Shown here: in pieces, positions 55,707-64,000 of the stretch | Layout of the letters: every line of letters begins with the position of its first letter | How positions within the stretch are numbered: the stretch's first letter is position 1 | Source of the DNA: Henricia sp. BOLD:AAB3569 | Lineage: Eukaryota; Echinodermata; Asteroidea; Spinulosida; Echinasteridae | DNA: 64,000 nt | Direction of reading: 5' to 3' | NCBI GenBank assembly: GCA_037783545.1 | Contig: JBBELK010000522.1 | Coordinates: forward strand, 1-64,000 | The notes under the pieces: model-generated | Seen by the model: only the letters and a program-made list of their open reading frames with translations | Told to the model about the DNA's origin: nothing | The model's database searches: none | Translations under genes and position numbers: made by a program

Positions 55707-57779
55707 AGCTTTTTTTATTCTTCCGTCAAAACCCCATAGACAAAGCGCATGGTCTTTCGGCCTGGCAAAATGGTCACTTGCAAAGCTCGGATCATCATCA
55801 AACTTGGTCACAACAATCACCTCATAATGAGGTACTGCACAAATGTGTTTACATTTTGATGACGTCATCAGGTGTCAGATTACAAGCGTTTGAAATATAT
55901 GGCCTTCAAATTGAAACTTCTGTAAAAATTCAACCGTTTGAGATACAAACTTTATTCTTTCGGCAATGGTCATGACTATCCAAGGTCTAAATTTCATACA
56001 CAGACATTGACCTTGAATCTTGCTTCCTATTGGTCGAAAACGAGGCTGCCCTGTCATTTAAAACTGGTAGCAGATACAGAGATTGGGTCAAAAGTGTTAG
56101 TCTCAAGACCTCTTAGGCATTCCAAAAATACCAAAAGTTAAGTCGTGACACGAAAGAGCGCCCTCTAGCGGCAAGTTGAAAAATGGCCAAAACCTATTTT
56201 GAAGAGATGTCTGTGGCGAAGTTTTTGCAAATTGGCCCAAAATTGGTGCATATGTTCACTGAGGGTCAATGAACACGCCCATACCTTCAAAAGTTTGATG
56301 ACGTCACCAGGTGTCAAATTACACTCAGTTGAACATGCGTTCTTCTAACGGTTATATCTAGAGAACGAAAAGGCCGATGGAGGACAAATTTTCTGTTTTA
56401 GGTTTGTTGTGACTTGGTCTAATGCATATTAGCAAAAAAAATTGGTGGCGTAACGATGACGTCATCAAATATGCCCGTTTGTGCAGCATACATTAGCCAA
56501 GGTCGTTCACTTCCTCTAATGGGCGTATGACCTTGAAACCTAGCAGGGACGTAGACTTGGTCATTAACATATAACATACCAAGTTACATTAGTGTGACGT
56601 CATTTGTTGATTTGTTATGAATTTTTGAATCTGGCAACCTATACCACAGCATACACACAGTGCAGTATATACGAGTGTACATAAGCATGTACAATATGCA
56701 TACATCTGCACTACCCCATTTCCCATAGACAAAGCACATAGTCTATCTCGCTGCTAGAAGGGTCGCTTGCAAAGCTTGGATCATCATCAAACTTGGTCAC
56801 AATAAGGAACCCATAGTAAAGTAATATACCAAAGAGGTTACATCTTGATGATGTCACCAAGTGTCAGATTACATGTGTCTGAAATTTAATGCCTTAAAAA
56901 TTCAAAAATCTCTAAAAATTCAACCGTTTGAGATACAAACATTTTTGTTTCGGCAATGGTCATGACTATCCAATGTCTAAATTTCATGCAGAGACAATGA
57001 CCTTGAATCTTGCTTCCTATTGGTCGAAAACGAGGCTGCGTCGTCATTTAAAACTGGTAGCAGATACCGAGATTGGGTCAACGTTGTTAGTCTCTGGACC
57101 CCTTGGGCATTACAAAAATACCAAAAGTTAAGTCGTGACACGAAATGGCGCCCTCTAGCGGCAAGTTGAAAAATGGCCAAAACGCGTTTTGAACAGATGT
57201 CTGTGGCGAAGTTTTTTGAAATTGGCCCAAAATTGGTGAATATGTTCGCTGAGGGTCAGTGAACATGCCCATACCTTCAAAAGTTTGATGACGTCACCAG
57301 GTGTCAAATTACACTCGGTTGAACATGCATTCTTTTAACAGCTATATCTAGAGAACGAAAAGGCCGATGAAGGTCAAATTTTGTGTTTTAGGTTTGTTGT
57401 GACTTGGTCTAATGCATATTAGCACAAAAATTTGGTGGCGTAACGATAACGTAATCAAATAAGAGTTCCTCAAGTATACATTAACCTAGATCGTTTACTT
57501 CCTCCATTGGTCGTATGACCTTCAAACCTAGCAGGTGCCTGGACCTGGTCATTAACATGTAACATATCAAGTTACATTAGTATGACATGCATGATTTGTT
57601 GATTTATTATGAATTTTTGAATCTTTTCACTTTGCATGTACATGTACATGTAGGGTATGCATTTACATTGTACAAAGTGTACGTAGTATTATACAGCATG
57701 CAGTTTTACATGCATACAAACATACAAAAAAAGAAAAGCGGAAAGCCATATGCTCTGTTATCAACAGACATACCTCTAG
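55707..57779 (+). repeat. Helentron-like unit 2 with two ~990-bp sub-repeats
   Basis: Direct copy of 53611-55706, a few percent diverged by eye, with the same two sub-repeats. It ends GACATACCTCTAG before an (ATT)n run that continues the SINE tail. Confidence 0.9.
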
Positions 57780-57796
57780 TTATTATTATTATTATT

Positions 57797-58060
57797 ATTA
57801 AAAGACCAGTGATACAGGGATGTCATCTATTCATAACAATTCGCTTTCTTACCTTTGAACAGCGAATCGCCCGACCTTGAAACCAAAAATTTACCCGGAA
57901 CACCGCATACAATGTATCGTCAGAAAATCGCGAGATGTTGGTTTGTGAGGCAATGCACTTTGACCTATGTGGGCGCTGTCTGCTAGCTCTGTTGTGATTG
58001 GTTGGCGGGTTCGGTTGATTGACAGTTCGGAACTACATGTATGCATTATTACTACATCTA
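57797..58060 (+). mobile_element. Right part of the interrupted GGGAGTTT TIR element
   Basis: ACCTTTGAACAGCGAATCGC, CTCTGTTGTGATTGGT and TTGATTGACAG match 62031-62200 of the intact copy. The outer terminal repeat is lost or diverged. Confidence 0.85.
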
Positions 58061-58317
58061 AACACCATCAAATCTGTTTATGTTTCTGTGTCCATGGATC
58101 ATGGGAGAAACAAGAAACCAGCAGCCAATTTTACAAAAAAGTTTGCAGCTTGCGCAACTTTTGAAAATGGCATCTATAAGCCTCGTAGCTTGCGTGTAAT
58201 TACCGCAGGAATGTTGTTCAACTTACGCAATAAAAAGTTGCACAAGTGGGCTTACGTAGTGCGTTAAACATGGTCGGGTTTCCTGACACTAACATGTCTA
58301 CTGATGAACACGCACAA

Positions 58318-58540
58318 AAGAATGCCTTTGTTGGAGTTAATTTGAATAGCTTGTGACTTGAATTAAGACCCAGGGATGGTGGACTTGTGAAGGCTTGTGA
58401 GGACTTGTGAAGGCTTGTGAGGGCTTGTGAGGACTTGTGAAGGCTTGTGAGGACTTGTGAAGGCTTGTGAGGACTTGTGAAGGCTTGTGAGGACTTGTGA
58501 AGGCTTGTGAGGACTTGTGATGGACTCGACTGCAACCCTG
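58318..58540 (+). repeat. CTTGTGA repeat with expanded minisatellite
   Basis: The flanks match 12390-12640 inverted: GAATGCCTTTGTTGGAGTTA and AGCTTGTGACTTGAATTAAG. From 58381 to 58520 there are 14 decamers alternating mostly GGACTTGTGA and AGGCTTGTGA. The 156-codon minus-strand frame across it is the translated minisatellite, not a gene. Confidence 0.92.
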
Positions 58541-58984
58541 GGGGGTGGGTGGGGTTAGTTAAATTTGTACAGTATGTACCGGTATGTTGAACAATTAAAT
58601 GACAGAAATTTGTGTAAAAATTGGTACAAAACTTGCATAAATTGCTCCAGTTATAGCAATTTGATTTTTCAAGACCTTGGAATAACATCAGATCATCTCA
58701 TCAGGATGGAGTCTTGGTGCAAACATCATCATGCACACCTATACAGTGGAATGAATTCAATCTAATGCCAGATGTTAATTGAGTTTCACACCAGGACACG
58801 CACATGAAGACCATTCCAAATGAATCGCTTTATGATATTTTTGGAGGCGAGGAAAATAAGCCGATGATTGAACTTCAATGGCTGATGATTGATGAGTTTA
58901 TGATTCAAAAATAAAATGAATATATACGAAAGCTCTCTAAACATTATAGCGACAAATTTTCTGCAGAGAACATTTTTACCATTC
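58541..58984. other. No recognisable feature
   Basis: AT-rich spacer. Confidence 0.35.
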
Positions 58985-59030
58985 ATTCAACAAAAAAACA
59001 TCCATGGATTTTTCAGGTTTTCCGAAGTAT

Positions 59031-59034
59031 TTGT

Positions 59035-59093
<59 letters not shown>

Positions 59094-59433
59094 TTCACCA
59101 CATCCAACAGCGGAAGGACCGCAATTACAGGAATGGGATCAATTAACATAGATATTCGAATAACTATCAACTTCTAAGTTGAATTAGAAACTGCCAGAGA
59201 CACCGGGGAATCCCTCTCTTTGCTCTTCACGAAAGAATGCTCTGGGATCTTTAAAGTGCATTACCGAAACCTAACACAATGGACCAACGGCTTTACATCC
59301 CTTCCGAAGTGTGATTAAGTGCCTTGCTCAAGAGCACAAGTGCCACAACCCGTCACGGCCCGGCATCGAACCCACATTCTAGTACTGGCTCGTACAGGAA
59401 CTTGAGTTCAACGCTCTAGACCGTTCAGCCATA
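59031..59433 (-). mobile_element. tRNA-derived SINE (family B), inverted copy
   Basis: Reverse complement of the family at 33256: (TTTA)n of about 60 bp, then CACCACATCCAACAGCGGAA, CTTAGATCCC-type core and the tRNA-like head near 59360-59433. It splits a repeat whose uninterrupted form is at 3790-3935: GTTTTCCGAAGTATT lies on one side and CAGTTTATCAACATTATTC at 59468 on the other. Confidence 0.9.
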
Positions 59434-59680
59434 ACACTGCATCTATGTGGCTGAAATTTCTACAAGGCAGTTTATCAACATTATTCTTTAGTTATGTAGG
59501 CCTAATCCTGTTTTTAAAAGTTTCGCAATCATGTAATCTGTCTTTCAACAGACTTGCTGTATAGGAGGAGTGGCAACCCTGGCCCCCCACCCACCCACAG
59601 CAAACCTGATGGAGGAGTCTGGTCTCGTGCTAATATAGGAAGATGGGCACTCTGGCTTGTAATTAGTTATACATGTAACT
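59434..59680. other. Remainder of the SINE-split repeat and spacer
   Basis: CAGTTTATCAACATTATTCT and CCTGTTTTTAAAAG match 3858-3912. No gene. Confidence 0.6.
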
Positions 59681-59683
59681 TAA

Positions 59684-60526
59684 GGCCCTCTCACACACGG
59701 AAAAATATCAGGTGCGAGCTTCAAGAGTTGGCGAATTAGGGAAACTCTTGGTAAAACCCTTGGCGTCACAATGTCTATGAGTATACTGCGAGCTTACTAT
59801 ACGAGTTAGGTAAGAGTCAGTTACGAATTTGATACGAGCCTGGTACGAGTTGTCCCGAGTGTATATGAGTTTTACGAGTTAACTACGAGTTATAACGAAT
59901 TAGGCAGAGTTTCTCAAGTAAGTCACGAGTTCACTACGAGCTTTCCGAGCTTACTGCGAGTCAGTTACGAGTGTGGCATGAGTTTGGTACGAGTTTCCCA
60001 ACTTCGGCATTTTGCGTGGGATTTGGCACCAAACCATCTCAAATTTCACCGACTCTTGCAACTCGTGCTTGAAGTCTTATAACTTAGACCACTCGTACAA
60101 CTCGTATCAAACTCTATTCAAACTCGATACAAATGTGAACAAATGTCCATGATGAGTTTGGGAAATCTGGATGCAGTGAAAAGCCACTTGGCCCCACCGG
60201 GATTTGAACCGCGGACCTTCTGCTTAACGTGCAGACGCCCTACCAATTCAAACTCGTGTGATACAGTGCTGTATGAGTTTGCTACGAGTTGTACACGTAG
60301 TGGCCTACGAGTTAAACACGAGTTGCATGAGTTTGTTGAGAGTTGCACGAGTTTGGTGCGAGTTGCTCACGAGTTGGCAACTCATGGTCGAAATTTTAAA
60401 CATGTTTAAAATTTTCGCCACGAGTTGCACACTGCTAGGAGTTGTCCCACGAGTTTTCCAAATTCACCGACTCGTGAAGCTCCTGTTACTCGTGCCTGAG
60501 ATTTGTTTGTGTGTGTGGGAGAGGCT
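59684..60526. mobile_element. Foldback element, ACGAGTT words, with a SINE inside
   Basis: The ends GGCCCTCTCACACACGG and the complement of TGTGTGTGGGAGAGGC are inverted, with TTAA/TAA-type sequence outside. By eye about 26 GAGTT and six AACTC occur in 843 bp, often as (T)ACGAGTT. At 60120-60252 an inverted family-C SINE interrupts it. No transposase. Confidence 0.85.
60120..60252 (-). mobile_element. tRNA-derived SINE (family C) copy 2
   Basis: Minus strand: GGTAGGGCGTCTGCACG, TTAAGCAGAAGGTCCGCGG, TTCAAATCCCGG, then the body TGCATCCAGATTTCCCAAAC shared with 10351-10490. The T-arm is better conserved than in copy 1. The 5' D-arm merges into GAGTT-word sequence. Confidence 0.85.
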
Positions 60527-60530
60527 TTAA

Positions 60531-61214
60531 CACAGTACCAGGAAATTTACGTCACAAAGGCCAAAACATCCCACTGCATTTACTCAAATCCCTTGCCTTC
60601 TAGAAACAAAACCATATTTTTGTTCTGCCTTGCGGCCAAACTTAAGGAAACGGGCATGCCAGTGTATAATGTCAGTCATAGATCTCAGAAGAAAAGCCCC
60701 ATTATCCATGCCCATTTACTATTCTGTCAGGATACAAACGTAATAAATGAGGATGTACGTTGTAATTCGTAGAATGAAAAATCCCACCCAGGTGGTTAAT
60801 TCCGATGCACGTCGTAGGACAAGATTACAGCAAATCTGACGGATCAAGTGATTGTATCCCATTATCCACGGTGGACGTACATTATGCCGGACGTGACGGT
60901 ATAAACAAGATGTTTGGCTTCTGGGTAGAAATTCTCAGAAACATGACGAAGACAATTTAGGTTAAAAAATACATGGAGTAGCGTTTTACTTGGAAAATCA
61001 CGTAAAAAAACTGATATGTTGCATGCAGCTGAGCTGCTTCGTAGGGAGGGGAGGATATGGGACCCACTAAAGCTGATTTGGATGGAAAGGTTCCGTGTCC
61101 TCTCTCATTTTTATGTTATGTGTGAATAAGTGATTATATTTTTAGGGATTATAACCCATTTTTATAACCCATAGTTGTTATATCGTAGGCGTGGTAACTT
61201 GACTGGGATCTTAG
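60531..61214. other. No recognisable feature
   Basis: An 89-codon plus-strand frame at 60503-60772 is not recognised. No repeat. Confidence 0.35.
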
Positions 61215-61692
61215 TTCAGAAATGTTCACAGATTTACGCCTAACTTACACAATATAAACATGATGACCGTAGAAAACTTCCCCTGAAATGGTTTTGTCTG
61301 AAGTGCTATAGTTTTTGAGAAATGAGTAAAACAATTAGTTTTCGTCTCATGAGACGAAAATTCAATTTCGCTCAAGTGCCATTTCGCCCCAAACAACTTC
61401 GCCCGAGTGCCAGTTCGCCCCAACTTACTTCGTCCAAACACTACATCACCCAAATGCCACTTCGCGCCCAAACCACTTTGTGCACAGGACGTGGTTCAGG
61501 GCGAAATGGTTTAGGGCGAAGTGGTTTTGGGGCGAAATGACTGCAAACCCTTTTTTGACTGTTTTCTCAAAAGTTAGACGAAGTAGGGAGCTGGTTTTTG
61601 CTCAGGTTGGTTTTAATCATGCATATCTTCAGTCACACAGGGGGATAAAACTATTTGTAACAGTTTACCAATCATGTATACTATCTTTAATT
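61215..61692. mobile_element. Foldback MITE, TTTCGCCC words (copy 3, left end lost)
   Basis: From CAGAAATGTTCACAGATTTA onward it matches 45812-46280, including the TTTCGTCTCATGAGACGAAA palindrome at 61340-61359 and the right end TGTATACTATCTTTAA. The AAAGGCAGTATACATCA left end is missing. Confidence 0.85.
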
Positions 61693-61699
61693 TTGTCAT

Positions 61700-62327
61700 T
61701 AGGGAGTTTCATATTATCACGTCGACTATAAGGACTGTGAAGTTATGACGTCGACGTTGAGGTTTTGCGCATGCATCAAGTTGTCTCTCTCGTCCACTGC
61801 CACATGCGTAGTTCCGAGATTGCCTAATTAACCACGCCCCCTTAGATACTTTTGCTATATGCTCACAAGCCATCGCAAATGGGACTCAGCATGGAAAGCA
61901 CCAATTCATTGAGGAAACTCATTTATGTTTCGGGGTCGACAATTATCGTACATGTAGCATACACTACATGTAAGTAAAGGACTAGTAACACAGGGATGCC
62001 ACATATTCATAAAATACGTGCTGTCTTACCTTTGAACAGCGAATCGCCCGGCACACAAACTGTACGGCCAAGTATCGCTTAAAAGCACGTGTTTGTTTGT
62101 TTGTTTGTGAGAAAATGCATTCTGACCTACGTGGACGCTGTTCGCGTAGCTCTGTTGTGATTGGTCGGCGGTTCGGCTTGATTGACAGGTCGGAACTATG
62201 CATTGAGAATGTGAAAACCAGTCGCCACATTGTGGCAGTGGATGAAAGAAATGACTTGATACATGTACATGCGCAAAGCCTCAATGTCGACGTCATCATG
62301 TCACAGTCCACAATCTAAAACTCCCTA
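61700..62327. mobile_element. Intact TIR element, GGGAGTTT ends
   Basis: The left end GGGAGTTTCATATTATCACG and the right end (complement GGGAGTTTTAGATTGTGGAC) start terminal repeats of 65 to 78 bp. Both contain GGACTGTGA, ATGACGTCGACRTTGAGG and TTTTGCGCATG or its close variant. TA on both sides fits a TA duplication. No transposase frame; the longest frames (73 and 109 codons) are unrecognised. This is the uninterrupted version of 53005-53179 plus 57797-58060. Confidence 0.88.
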
Positions 62328-62383
62328 CTGTACAACAACAGTAGTTTACTAAAACAAAAGTCAAACATAAACATGTACGTGAG

Positions 62384-62805
62384 TTCCACAGTAAAGAGGG
62401 CATTTTGGCAACACAGACCAATTTTTTCCAGAAAATACCTTTGTCTGGTCTCGAAATAAAAGAAATACGTTTCAGATGTTCTGAAGAGATAACTTAGGCC
62501 CAAAAAGGGTTACAAATAGTGTGACAACATGCCTTTCTAAAAATCCTGTATACAAATTTCAAATATACGTTTGTAACCGGGACGGCCTAAAATGTAACAC
62601 AAGTGTCCGTCCCGGTTATGAGCGTATATTGGACATTTGTACACAGGGTTTTTAGAAAGGCATGTTGTCACACTATTTGTAACCCTTTTTGGGCCTAAGT
62701 TATCTCTTCAACTTAAACTTATTATTTTTTTAATTATGAGACCAGACTAAGGTATTTCCTCGAAAATAGAGTCTGTGTTGCTAAAATTCCCCCTTTACTG
62801 TGGAA
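62384..62805. mobile_element. 0.42-kb near-perfect palindrome
   Basis: Two arms of about 200 bp with a roughly 20-nt centre. TTCCACAGTAAAGAGGGC at 62384 mirrors the complement at 62805. AACCGGGACGG (62577) meets CCGTCCCGGTT (62612). The arms differ at a small number of sites. A single-arm relative lies at 34880-35085. Confidence 0.9.
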
Positions 62806-64000
62806 AGACCCACATGCACACTGCTAAATGTCTTTTGTAGTTATTAAGTCGACATTGAAATATTCACACAACAGCTTCATGATGCATGACTGCATAAAGC
62901 TTTTGTGTGCTGAATATTCCCGCTCTTAGATCGACTTATTTTTACATCAAAAAGTGGAAATAAATTTCGTGTTTCTTTTGTTGCGCGATATAAAATGTAT
63001 GTTGGATGTTAAAAAAGCGTACATATCACAGTGTTCACTAACAAAAATGCTTGAAATTATTCAGGTTTATGTAGAAATACACGAACACACAGGTGTAGGC
63101 CCAAAACTGAAGATGCATGAGGTTATTAACGACGAAAACTCCAAGGAAAATAAAACCAGAAACTTAATGCTAGATACTTCCTACATGTAATCATGTGCGA
63201 TTTAAAACAGGATTAGAAAAATCAAACAAAAGGAATTTGGCGGGAAATAAAATGGATTACTTCTTTCTTGAGTTTCAAAAGCAATATGTATTTTGTTTCA
63301 AGACCGACCACCGACAGACCTCATACCATCCCAAGAAATAAAGCCAGACTCAATGTCTGCACAAACCATGATAATGAAATATTTCTCAGCAAATGGCTTG
63401 TGTTTTCTTTCCGTTTTGCTTTCGTTTTTGTTCTGATTTAATTTCCCGTTTGAGGCAAAAATCTGTCACCCTCCGGTTGCAGTGTTGGTTAATGGTTGTG
63501 TAACTTCATTATAGCATGAAACCACGAAGAACTAAGGGGCAAATGTAATTTCCTCCAAGAGAACATACAATGGAACAGGACAGGGGTACACAGAAACAAA
63601 TTTGATCAATTTGATGATGTTTACAACAGAAGTGATGCAGAGCTTTTGTTTGATGTACTTGACTTGAACACTTGACTTCAAAATGTCGAGCGCACTGATT
63701 CTCTGTGTGCATTTCACAATCAGGGCCCCATTTCATGGAACTGGGTTGGCGGACACCAATGAGACACAAAAATGTGACTGAAACATTTATAATTTTGCCC
63801 CATTTTTTCCTTGTGTATTTCCAAATCACTTTTTTTCTGTGATGACCCAAATAGGCTGTTCGTTCTCAAAAGTTCTGAGAAATTACACGGTATTTTTAAA
63901 TACATCACGTTCATAATAGGGGTGGACACCGAGGTTATTATTATATAAAATTAAGCTTTTGCTGATACTGTGCGTTTCTGATACTGTGCAGCACAGAGCT
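62806..64000. other. AT-rich DNA with one MITE-end fragment
   Basis: No gene supported. CAGGGCCCCATTTCATGGAA at 63721 resembles the GGCCAATTTCATAAA ends, without a visible partner. Confidence 0.4.

Larger units (their letters stand above)
53499..57779 (+). mobile_element. Helentron-like (HINE) element, tandem pair of 2.1-kb units
   Basis: The left edge is a hairpin, GGCTTTCCGCA/TGCGGAAAGCC, present twice (53499 and 53547), then a T-run. Two units follow with a 2,096-bp period (AGCTTTTTTTATTCTT at 53611 and 55707). Each ends with GCGGAAAGCC (inverse of the left edge), a 10-bp stem-loop with one bulge (TATGCTCTGTT ATC AACAGACATA), and CTAG followed by T. Asymmetric terminal inverted repeats, a 3' stem-loop, a CTRR end and insertion between two T fit Helentron-type rolling-circle elements, as does the tandem array. 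No helicase is encoded, so this is non-autonomous. Confidence 0.75.

Noticed and set aside
53682-57131. 67-codon frames conserved in four copies as a possible small protein
   Set aside because: They begin at TTG rather than ATG in context and lie in tandem repeats of recent common origin, which explains the apparent conservation. Substitutions do not obviously avoid amino-acid change.
58218-58688. 156-codon minus-strand frame
   Set aside because: Most of it is the translated CTTGTGA minisatellite (repeating Ser-Pro/Leu-His-Lys), so it has no independent support.

Overview
This is eukaryotic, animal-type DNA. It is AT-rich, has almost no long open reading frames, and is densely packed with short interspersed and inverted-repeat elements. 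The only protein-coding gene I can support is on the minus strand: two exons, 28229-28349 and 24660-24764, encode most of the PDZ domain of a neurabin/spinophilin-family protein (PPP1R9A/B, a protein phosphatase 1 and actin scaffold). Both have GT-AG splice sites and compatible phases. I found no other exon of this gene, so most of the window is probably its introns or flanking DNA. The neurabin family is animal-specific. The repeat style (abundant ACATGTA motifs, MITEs starting GGCCAATTTCATAAA, several tRNA-derived SINEs, Helentron-like repeats) suggests a marine invertebrate, perhaps an echinoderm or other deuterostome, but the species is not determined.

Layout. 1-12.3 kb: SINE fragments, a poly-C tract, a tandem duplication, and foldback elements at 2.7, 3.3, 5.5, 6.6, 7.8, 10.2, 10.9 and 11.7 kb. 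12.3-24.6 kb: a repeat with a younger MITE nested in it, a TTAA-flanked element, a long-armed foldback at 17.5 kb, tRNA-like sequences inside an inverted repeat at 19 kb, and the GCAACT-word foldback at 20.8-21.3 kb. 24.6-28.4 kb: the two PDZ exons and their 3.5-kb intron. 28.5-37.5 kb: more foldbacks, including a 3.1-kb element with eight copies of a palindromic box. 37.5-50 kb: AT-rich DNA with several foldbacks. 50-53 kb: a broken non-LTR retrotransposon fragment and SINEs. 53-58 kb: a TIR element interrupted by a SINE and then by a tandem pair of 2.1-kb Helentron-like units. 58-64 kb: a minisatellite, a SINE, the GAGTT-word foldback with a SINE inside it, and a 0.42-kb near-perfect palindrome.

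The most interesting pattern is a set of non-autonomous inverted-repeat elements. Six of them are flanked by exact TAA or TTA duplications. In many, the interior is built from one short word, different in each family, repeated many times in both orientations and also present in the terminal repeats. None encodes a transposase. Several nested insertions can be confirmed inside the window because an uninterrupted copy of the target repeat is also present.
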